Source: Pseudo-nitzschia pungens
Taxonomy: Eukaryota > Bacillariophyta > Bacillariophyceae > Bacillariales > Bacillariaceae
Direction of reading: 5' to 3'
Length of the DNA: 64,000 nt
Assembly (NCBI GenBank): GCA_037355855.1
Contig: CM074760.1
Span: 124,001 to 188,000 of the forward strand
Made by a program: the position numbers and the translations under genes. The notes beneath the pieces are model-generated. The model was given only the letters and a program-made list of their open reading frames with translations, did not search any database and was not told where the DNA came from. Position 1 is the first letter of the stretch, and each line of letters starts with the position of its first letter. This document shows positions 55,398 through 64,000 of the stretch, one piece after another.

Positions 55398-56060
55398 ATG
55401 CTCCGCTTTCTAACGATGGCTCCGACTCCGGCTGCGGCTCCATTCGAGACGAAACCACTACAAGTACCACCAGGGGAAACTGCAGTTCGGTTTCGACAGC
55501 GGCGTCTCCCCCTCGGTTTCGCAACCGCCCTCATTCCGATGCTGATCCTCCTGTCGTCGTCGTCGTTTTTCCTGGTGGAAGGCTTTGCCAGTAGAACGGT
55601 CGGCAGGAATGGGCGCTGCCAATCGTGCACGAATCATCTGTATCGGCATCGATATCCATGTTCCCAACAACAGCAACAGCAACAATCACAGGGACAGAAA
55701 GGACCTATGGATTTCGGCGGCGCAGTCGTCGGGGGGCGCAAGCAAACGCAAACACAAATGCAAACACAAACGCAAACGCAACGATTGGCGACGATCGGAG
55801 ATCTCACAACGGAAGACGAACAACCCAAAAAGAGGTACGGAGCCGAACTCCGCAGGGCCAGGCGTGAGGAGCGCCTCTTGGTGCGGCGGCAACGCGCGGA
55901 GCGACAGGAAAAAGGGAGTTCTGCTGCGGCGTCATCGACATCGATATCCTCGTTGCCGAGCCGAACCGTGGTGGGTCCCCTGGTCCGATCCCTCGCACGG
56001 ATTCGCTCCAAGCTGTCGAGCATCTGGATTGCCTTTCGGTGCTGGCTGTCTCGATCGTGA
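55398..56060 (+). CDS. Small secreted or plastid-directed hypothetical protein
   Basis: A 220-aa protein with a ~45-residue basic N-terminus, a strong hydrophobic segment (ALIPMLILLSSSSFFLVEG, about 45-63) and then FASRTVGRNGR. Cleavage just before the Phe would resemble the bipartite plastid presequence of diatoms (Phe at +1), but the fit is loose. The mature part holds two cysteines (CQSC), Gln-rich stretches made by CAA and ACGCAA repeats, and a long Arg/Lys/Glu-rich helix (about 148-180, RAELRRARREERLLVRRQRAE) with heptad character. It ends with an amphipathic hydrophobic region. No known domain. The second ATG (MAPTPAAAP, 55416) could be the true start. Confidence 0.5.
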   Translation: MLRFLTMAPTPAAAPFETKPLQVPPGETAVRFRQRRLPLGFATALIPMLILLSSSSFFLVEGFASRTVGRNGRCQSCTNHLYRHRYPCSQQQQQQQSQGQKGPMDFGGAVVGGRKQTQTQMQTQTQTQRLATIGDLTTEDEQPKKRYGAELRRARREERLLVRRQRAERQEKGSSAAASSTSISSLPSRTVVGPLVRSLARIRSKLSSIWIAFRCWLSRS

Positions 56061-57010
56061 CGCGACGCGAAATGACGCGACGCCAAATGATGCTTAGTGA
56101 CGTGACGTGACGACACCCAGGCCGCTGTAGTGTTGCGCCATCTTCGTTCTGGTCGGTCCATCCATCCATGCATCCATCCGTCGCGAGCGTTGACAGTTCT
56201 ATCCTATTCATATCGGGTGGAATCCAATCCATTCCAAACCATTCGTTGGAGGGTGACAGCGACACGGCATTCCCACGGACCACGTAAATACTGATCGACG
56301 AGTAGTTCTATGGATATCCAGCCATCCATCCATCCATCCATCGATTTGTAGAACTATTGTGGTTTGCGGCTGTGAGGGATCTTTGTTCCAAAGGAAAAAA
56401 AAATGTTCGTGCAAGGACTTTCATGGATCCAAAACAAAAAAAGGTTCATCGTCCTGCCTTTTCCCGTCATCGAACACTTGCTCCGCACGACACGTACGTA
56501 CACGGCACGATCACTGAATACGAATGGGATGGTTCAGCAAGGAAGAGGGCAACTTTCGTTGATGCTTGGATCGAAGCAAAGAGCGACCATCATCCTTCGA
56601 TCGATGCCATTGGGTAGATATTATACTTCAAAAAATAATGATGTTGGAATGGTTTAACCCCTGCACTAAGCGTTAGCAAATCATTCGTGTTATTCTTTGG
56701 TGTTCTGTCCGTACCGGTATGTGTAGAAGTGAGTACGCGGAGCGTACTAGTTCAGGATTAAAAATCAGTACTGATGACAAGCCATCATGGCGAATAAGCG
56801 CGTACCGCATCCGATGATCCGGCCAGGAAAACCCGCTTCGACGGGAATCGTAGAGGATTTACCCGTTGCATATTCATGTCCTCGAACTAAGAATCGTACC
56901 GATTCCTTGATTTGCGTTCGGCGCAATCTCGCTTGCCGTCGATCGATCGATGGATTGATGGATGGATTGATTTTCGGATTGACCGATGGATTGGTTCGCG
57001 CTGCCGCATC
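56061..57010. other. Spacer without a supported gene
   Basis: It contains (CCAT)n tetranucleotide tracts at about 56157-56180 and 56318-56343, and GACGTGACGTGACG near 56097-56111. Open frames here carry no domain. Confidence 0.55.
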
Positions 57011-59852
57011 TCAGAGGCCCATCCTCGAACGCGTCCGGCGTCGCGGCGACGAAGAAGACGACGACGACGCGAGCGCGTTGTTGAGAACGAACGCGTTGTC
57101 GCCATCCGTTTCCTTCCCGGGTTCGTTGAACGGGGCAAGCCGCGCCAGTGCTCGCTGGACCGACTTTGGAAGGCTCTTTTGAACGGATGCGTCGAGCCTG
57201 TCGTTGGTGGTGGTCACCGAGACAAAGGTTCTCTCCTCACCCTCGTCGTAGTTCTTGTTGCTTTCTTTGTCTTCCTCGTCGTCGCAATGTTGATCTCTTG
57301 CTGCTCGGGCCGGTCTCTTGCGATCATCGGAGGGTTTGGACGACGATCGTCTTCGTTCGATCGATTTTCGGTTGCGGCCCGGGCTGGATTTGCTCTTGAT
57401 ATCCATCTTTCTGTTGCCTTTTTCTCTGCATTTCTGTTTACTCTTGCGAACATCATTGATGATGCGGTTCATCGTTGTCGTTGTCGTTGTCGTTGTCGGC
57501 GCTCGTTTCCTGGTTTGGGATTCGGCGGGAGCCACGTCGGCGCGATGGCGTTTGGGAGGTTTTGCCACTGGCGATGCCATCTTTGCTTCTCGGCTCGTTG
57601 CCCTCGTCTTTTTTGGGTCACCACCCCGGTTGTCCGACTTCACGGCGACGACGGTCGGAGTTTTTCTGCGACCGTCGTGGCCCTTGGAGGAGGAAAGCGA
57701 TGCTTGCGCCGGTACTTCCTTGGTGGCCCGTTCCCGTTTCTTGGTGCTGGTTGTCGACCGGGAGGGACTTTGTTCGTGAAACCGTCCCGGTGGAGCAATG
57801 CGACTCGATGACCTCCGTGTCGGTTTCCTCGTGCTAGTTGTCATCGCACTCTCGGCGATTTGGTCCAATATGAAATCGTCGTCGTCTTTTGTGATAATTC
57901 CGGCATTGTTGTAAGGAGCCAGCTTCTTGAGACGACGTTTTGCAGCCTCTGGAAGATTGCGTTCGATGGAGTGACGACCTGCCCTCGAACTGGGCAAGCT
58001 TGGTTTGTCGTTTCCATTGTTGCCGTCATCGTCGATGTCCTCCGACGATTCATCGGTTGAGTCACGGGTCAAAGGCGGGTCTCTTTCTGCTCTTTTATCA
58101 TCGTCGTCTTGTGCTTCTTCTTCTTCTTCTTCGTTACCCGAGCTTTCCAAAGACAAAAAGATCTTGGTCCGAGATTTCGCATCGAGTTTGTCACTCCGAG
58201 CAATCGGCGTTCTTTCACAGACGGTGGCGGCAGCAGATGCAGACGAAGATGCAACCTTTTTGTTCCGATTCATGAAAAGACCTTCACTCGTCTCGTCCTC
58301 GCAAACACCCATGTTTGCCATTGTTTCCGACCAATACTTGTCTCCGAACGGACTGCTTTCGTGCATGGGAAAAATGGTTCGCGTGCGTTCCAGTATCTTG
58401 AACTCGTTGAACAAGTCGAGGGGGATCGTGCAGCACTTGGACCGAAAGTGCTCTTCGTAGACCCTTACGTCGTAGGTGTCCACTTCGTCCAGGCACTTCG
58501 GATACCAGGTGGCACGTTCTACGTACTTTTCGAACTTGGCGCAATGGCGGCAGCGAATACCGACCTGTCCTTCGCGTATCGTCTTGGGCATGGTTCCATC
58601 CCCACGACTATCGAGAAGCATGGCTACCATGTCGCTCGAGTACCGTTCCACGTCGGAAGCTTCCGCTTCGAACATGATCAGCTCTTTCCGGAGGGCACAC
58701 TCGAATTCGCTCAAATAACGCCGATCGACCTCCTGAAAGAGGACGGTGGGAAAGCGAACGCCGCGATCCGAGAGTGATTCGGAACCGGAGTCGGGACCAT
58801 CCGCTCCGGCAGAGTCGGCAGCAGGTGCAGGAAGTGGAGAGCCCGACCCGGAAGCCGACATGCTTCGGTTGCTACCGTTGTCGAGGGGTCGCTGCCGGAC
58901 CATGCTCGACTGACCGTCCGTGTTGTACATCTGAGAGGGTTTGTTGCTGATTTTGATGTTGTTTTGCTTTCGGTTGCTGTTCGCCATTGTAGCAGCCGCC
59001 ATTCCCAGAAGAATAGACGATTGGCTCTGCTGTTGATGCCGCTGGATGTCGAGGCCCGGTTGAGCGACAAATGCACTAGTACCCATTGTCGTCCCGTGTT
59101 GCCGCTGCAGACCCGCCGCCTCCATCATGGCCGCGGCGTATGCTCTGGTCTGGGACGCGGTTGCATTCATGTTATTGGCGATGTGCCTCCTTGCCAGTTG
59201 GTTCTGCAATTGCAATTGCGATTGCAATTGCAGCTGCACTTGCAACCGCATGCGCAGTTGCACATCCAGTGGCAAACTTCCCGGCATTGTTGCTGCTGCT
59301 GTTGTTGTTGATGTTGCTGTTGCCGCTGTTGCTACTCCCGTGCTGCGAACGCCACCGGATGCTGCTTCCTGCCGAGGGTGCAGCGAGGAGGACGGATCCA
59401 GGCCTTGGATGACCCGGCAAACATTTCCGGTCGACAGAGGTTGCGCCAAAGAAAGGTTGTTGTTGTTGCTGCTGCTGCGCAATGCCGTTGGAGCAATCAT
59501 CGTGGTCGGAGCTTCGAGGCCCCCCGCAGTCGATAAATGACCGGAATCAGTAGCTCCTTTCGCGGTAGTCGGGGACGGCCCCGCTCCCGGGCGATTATTG
59601 AATGTCGGTATCATCGATAGAAGAGATCGATTGGGCAAGGCTGCTGTTGACGTTGCGCTCGTCGTCGTCGTTGACTGTTGCTGTTGTTGCTGCTGTTGCA
59701 TGTTCGAGTCGGTGGCATTGGGCAAACTTGAGCCATTGACCGCCGCCAAGGCTTCGCGGTACCGAGCAATGGCATTGATGTTGGGTGCGGGAAAGCGCAT
59801 GACTTTGTCTATTATCGCGTTGCTGCCGCCTTGTTGTTGTTGTTGCTGTTGC

Positions 59853-59901
<49 letters not shown>

Positions 59902-61582
59902 GATGATGTTGTTGATGATGATGATGTTGTTGATGATGATGTTGTTGATGATGATGTTGATGATGATGATGTTGATGATGATGTTGTTGATGATGATGTT
60001 GATGATGATGTTGTTGATGATGATGTTGTTGTTGATTCACTAAGGTGGCGGTTACTCCGAGTTGTTGTGCTGCCGTTGCAGCTACGACAGTCGGTTTCGT
60101 GGAAGGTGGAGCGTTCTGTGTTGGATTGGCCTTCTTGAAAGACCTTGTTGCTTCTGTTGCAGCGAAGTATGATGTTTCTGCTGTTGTCTGGGCTTGCTTT
60201 ACCCGGGGTAGTGATTGTTCTTCTTCCCTTCTGCTTGCTTTGTTGGACATGGATTTGGGCCGCCTCTGCCGAGTGACTATGCCCACCTTGCTGTTGTTCG
60301 GAATCATCGTTTCCGTATTCCCGATGCTGCTGTTCCCCCTTCGGACACGCTTGGTCCCTCGTCCCCTGGCCGTCGGATCCGATGGCGTCGCATTCGATGC
60401 AGACGATACATTCGATGCAGATGCAGACGCCGACGCAGATGCAGCCCAGGCAGAAGCTTTCCGGGCTGCAACATTCTGTGCTACCGACACCGTGGCCGGA
60501 AGGGGTCCTCCCGGTGCCGTTGTTGCCGTTGTTGCGGCATTGCTGGCGCTGGAGCTCGATTTCGCGTCCGTTTTCCGTCGCGGTTCGGTGGAAGAGGATG
60601 CCGGGCACGACTCGTCTGTTGGCATCGGTAAATCGCGTGGAACGCGATCGTTTCTTTGCAGCTCGAGTGTGAATTCTAGGGAAGACCGGATCAGCTCGGA
60701 GAGGCGTTCCCTCGATGGAAACTCCGCAATGAGATTCGCATAGGGTTGGCAGAATCCGTGCAGAGTGCGGTAGATTTGATCGACCACCACGGTTCCGGGA
60801 GACTCTTCCTGTCCGAACAAGGAGTGGTGTTGGGGCTGCTGTTGTTCTTTGGAGAGAGTCAGGTTTTCCGATTGTTTCGAATTCGAAGCGGATCTCGACT
60901 TTGTTACGAGGGTTTCGTATTCGAGCGCGTGCTCCTTCACCAAGCGCTTGAATATCGTGAGTATGGAAGGCTTGAGATCCGTGAGTTTCAGGGGCGGAAA
61001 TGCTGTAGCTTTTGCATTCGAGTTCAATTTCGCATTCGCATTCGCATTCGCATTCGCATTCGCAGTCGCATTCGCATGAACAACAGTTGAGGCTGCTGCT
61101 TGCGCTTGTTGTACTGGTGCTTGCACTTGCGCTTGGTGCGTGTTCAATCCGAGCGCTGTCGCAGCCAGTAGCTGTTGTTGCAGCTGTTGTTGTTGCAGCT
61201 GTTGTTGTTGAAGCTGTTGTTGTAGCTGTTGTTGTAGCTGTTGTTGCAGCTGTTGTTGTAGCTGTTGTTGTAGTTGCTGCTGCTGCTGTATTTGCTGCTG
61301 CTGTAGAGTCGCAGTTGCAATGGCTGTTGCGGTTGCTGCTGGATTGACAATTCCGGCCAAGGACAATTGTCCCATCCACGAACTGCTGCTGTTAATGCTG
61401 CTGTTAATGCTGCTGTTGCTGTTGCTGTTGAGACTGACAAGGAGGGAGTGGTGATTGTGATTTGGCTGAGCAGGAGGATCAGGATCAGGACCAAGACGAC
61501 TACCGAGCTGTTGAAAGGCCCTGCTGGATTCGGAGCTCGGGTTGGAGGTTGCCAAGGCCCGACGATTCTGTTCCTCTGCCAT
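57011..61582 (-). CDS. Large Gln/His-rich protein with a Cys/His module and duplicated C-terminal motif
   Basis: I take the ATG at 61582 (MAEEQNRRALAT), giving 1,523 aa; an upstream exon is possible because CACTGCAG just before it is a good splice acceptor. The N-terminal two thirds are low complexity: two polyQ blocks (about 95-150), Ala/Asn alternation, and a huge HHQQ/polyQ tract (about 515-585, at 59820-60030). A compact ordered block follows at about 930-1090: GVRFPTVLFQEVDRRYLSEF, then GTMPKTIREGQVGIRCRHCA, WYPKCLDEVDTYDVRVYEEH and a Cys pair. This block, with a C-x2-C pair and further Cys/His, resembles a module I recall in diatom hypothetical proteins and may bind metal. The basic C-terminus carries two copies of a ~36-residue motif. 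A nuclear or transcription-related role is a guess. Confidence 0.75.
59820..60035 (-). repeat. CAA/CAC-rich trinucleotide tract (polyQ and HHQQ)
   Basis: A perfect to near-perfect run encoding over 20 consecutive Gln and a mosaic of His-His-Gln-Gln units on the minus strand. Other frames produce artefactual long Leu/Met or Ser/Thr open frames here. Confidence 0.97.
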
Positions 61583-63664
61583 GATCTGCAAGTACTCGTA
61601 TCTGCAGTGCAATGCCGAAGAAGTGGTAGGTGTAGCCAACGAGTATGTAGTCCTATGTGTAGGACTCGTCCCAAGTTCGAACAGAACGGAACGAAATGAT
61701 CGATGGATATCAGATACGTGTAATGGATTATGGATTATGAAACAATCCTTGAATCGCCGAGCCGATCGGTAGGTATGCGATTGCCGCGTGCACTCGCGGC
61801 ACGTTCGCTGAGTGTGATATTTTCGTTACGGAGGCAAAATAGCATGAGAAGGAAAGATTGCGGTGGCGACGATCGTTCTCGACGTTGAATCATGATTATT
61901 ATTACACGCACTTCTGTGGTACTTCATTATTTTCTTTCTTTTTGTACCATCAATGCAACGAGACCAACGCCTGTCGGCCCGTGCACTTGATCATTCTTAA
62001 CCAAAAAAAGTCTGGGCAGCAAGAACGTATCGCCTATTAAGTAAACATAATTTAATGAAGACAATACGATCCTTCTACGATTCTGGCTGAGAACTATTTG
62101 GGACTAATGGGTTAATCATAAAACAAATTACCATTCTTCATTGGCCTTAATTCAAGTTCATGTTGTTCCAAAGCACGTTACTAAATTTATTATATAATCA
62201 GGAAAAACATATATCAATCGTACAAAATCCGAGAAAAGATTAACCAACAAGTGATACTCGTACTAGTATTAGTATGTCCTCGTACCAGAGATTGGCCGGG
62301 AAGGAATAAATATAATTATAGGATCGCTGGTGGAATCATGGAAGGGGTCGCATTTTTCAATTACTTATATTTTTAAGATCTAATCACAAACAAACACTTA
62401 ATGAAAATTCAATTGTGTAAGAGGGTTATTGCTTAAAAATTGCTCGAGAAACACTTTTCATTCGATTGATACTACACGTACAGTTTTTGCAAATTACACG
62501 TACAGTTTTGATTTGAGGGAAAACGCTTCTTGTACAGTTTTCAATTTTTGGAGGACGTCTAATCATTATCATTTCCACGCAAACTACTAGCAATTTTTAC
62601 AACCATTCTTGTTTATTATTTGGTACTACTAATTTCTTACTGTAACATAAGAATATCACCATTTGGTTTGATATTTACTACTACTACTAGTACTACCACT
62701 GGTGATTTTGAAACGATTGGAAAACAAGAAGTTTGGAGGAGGAGGAAGAAGAAGAGGAAGGAAGAAGGATGACGATCACCAGCCATCATGATCCTGAGGA
62801 GGATGGTGGTGAACAAGAACGATCATCATGGTGGTGGTGCGCTGGTGAAAGTACTAGTATCATTGGGCAGCCAGTGTCGACTCGTGATGAAGACTGCATT
62901 CCCTTCTGGTGCAGCATCTTCTTCTTCTTCTTGTTGGTTTGAGGAAGAGCCTCCACAACAAGAGGAAGAAACACGACCAGCACCGCCAAAACCCAAGAAT
63001 ACGAATCTTGCTTGTTGTTCTTTCTTGTGGATTTGCCTAACACTAAGGACAAGAACATGTCCGGTACAAGCGGATGATGAACAAAACCATCTCCCCTCCC
63101 TGCTGTTTCCTCGTTCGATTTCGGTTGGGAACTCCAAGGTCTTCCGCATCCGGTGGTGTATCATGCCACCGATGATGACTATAGCCACCAAAGCTTCTTC
63201 CTCGTCGCTGGCAGTGACAATCTCGGAGTAGCAACAAACAACAAGTTCATGAAAGATGCTCAATCCAACTCTCCCAGCTGCAGGTGGAGGCTAGGCGTGG
63301 ATCGTATGCTTTGTTGCATCCTATCTCAAACGTTCCTTTATCAGACTCACAACTGGTCGTCACAACACGGCAATACGCACGAGGAAGCAATGAATGAGAA
63401 CCTTGCCCAACCCAGTGTAGAGTCGTCTCGACTCGTCTACGACTGAATGCTACTATCGGCTTTCAAAAGCATACTAGAGACATCGCTAGACAACAACCAC
63501 ACGTAACAGAAGTCTATCGGTTACAACAATATTCACCCCAAGCCTCGGTGGATGCATTCATTCATGTCAAACCTTCCAGATACGAACAACGTCCGTCGTC
63601 GGCCCTGAGGAGACAGCAATCGTCGTGCACAACATCCGTTGCGTTGGGAATTCTCCGGAATGAA
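61583..63664. other. Spacer without a supported gene, AT-rich in the middle
   Basis: 61.9-62.7 kb is the most AT-rich part of the window. An imperfect direct repeat (ACACGTACAGTTTTTGCAAATTACACGTACAGTTTTG) lies at 62473-62510. Around 62.7-63.45 kb, open frames on both strands come from GAGGAAGAA-type purine repeats and are not supported as genes. Confidence 0.55.
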
Positions 63665-64000
63665 TCAAGGACGACCCAACGGAAAGCATGTGTCGGTCAA
63701 CCGGATGGTGGTCTTGCTAGGATACTCCAAGAAGCCCAGGGTTTTCATCTTGCTGATGTCTTTCTGGTATCCAGACAGCTTGTTCATGTCGTAGCCGAGT
63801 GCCATGGCAGTCATTTGACGATCGTGCTCCTTTCCATCCAACAAAGCATCAAAGATGAGACGAGCCTTGGGGGACAGCATCCCCTTCATGTCTTCGTGAA
63901 TCGACTCGTTGGTCAACCTACAGGACGACGATCCCTGGCTACTACATTCTACGAATCCGCTTCCCTTTTCGGTCAGGACCAGTGTCCCGCCCGATCCGTA
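63665..64000 (-). CDS. Winged-helix-like hypothetical protein, 3' part (5' end outside window)
   Basis: The frame is open from the right edge of the window to a stop at 63665, giving 111 residues. It reads GSGGTLVLTEKGSGFVE, then SPKARLIFDALLDGKEHDR, MALGYDMNKLSGYQKDISKM and KTLGFLEYPSKTTIRLTD. The helix-helix-helix pattern followed by a short strand with T-x-x-L-T is like a winged helix-turn-helix (MarR/ArsR-like) fold. The same strand ending LVLTEKG at the start hints at a second, upstream copy of the domain. It may bind DNA or another protein. The final six residues (CFPLGRP) follow directly after the domain. Confidence 0.6.
   Translation of the reverse strand, partial: YGSGGTLVLTEKGSGFVECSSQGSSSCRLTNESIHEDMKGMLSPKARLIFDALLDGKEHDRQMTAMALGYDMNKLSGYQKDISKMKTLGFLEYPSKTTIRLTDTCFPLGRP

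Noticed and set aside
59595..61379. 594-codon minus-strand frame rich in Thr/Ser/Ala
   Set aside because: It is the alternate frame of CAA/ACA repeats inside the polyQ gene.
62733..63231. Overlapping open frames on both strands around a GAGGAA-rich tract
   Set aside because: Composition is driven by simple repeats and no domain or consistent frame is present.

Overview
The window is nuclear DNA from a eukaryotic alga, most likely a diatom. The genes are separated by repeat-rich spacers and interrupted by short GT-AG introns. Polymerase III-type tRNA genes are scattered through it. The protein set includes a tweety-like membrane protein, a gametolysin-type M11 protease with a ShK-like tail, a CBM20-TPS-TPP fusion and a very Gln/His-rich protein with a Cys/His module that I associate with diatom hypothetical proteins. 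The species cannot be fixed from this sequence alone.

Layout. 1-810: 3' end of a Mn-type cation diffusion facilitator (+). 2018-4209: MATE exporter (-), broken by a frameshift at a 6-base homopolymer. 4807-4889: tRNA-Leu(CAA). 5813-7300: secreted or plastid-directed degenerate protein kinase (-). 8306-12736: five-pass membrane protein (-) with a 20-nt micro-exon. 13881-15635: a fold-back-like repeat element with ~155-bp inverted ends and internal tandem arrays. 17195-17599: small membrane-anchored protein (-). 18798-19769: secreted trypsin-like protease (+). 20614-25373: CBM20 / trehalose-phosphate synthase / phosphatase fusion (-), three exons, whose phosphatase half is reached only through a +1 frameshift at TCC TGA T. 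26773-29720: five tRNA genes (Lys, Gln, Val, Ile, Thr). 30222-43672: five-exon cytoplasmic dynein heavy chain (-), reconstructed as one continuous reading frame of 4,321 aa. 46011-46640: CCCH zinc-finger protein (+). 46.6-51.4 kb: largely gene-free. 51444-54026: M11 protease (+). 55398-56060: small secreted or plastid-type protein (+). 57011-61582: large polyQ/polyH nuclear-type protein (-). 63665-64000: 3' end of a small winged-helix-like protein (-).

There are no operons; each gene stands alone. Two themes recur outside the genes. Most start codons are preceded by a short tandem repeat (5- to 7-bp units). Spacers are studded with short words such as GTAAGGTTAC or GTAATCTTAC and with TAC/TAG palindromes. 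The items I would check first are the antizyme-like frameshift site in the trehalose gene, the fold-back element, the dynein lacking its C-terminal domain, and the micro-exon.
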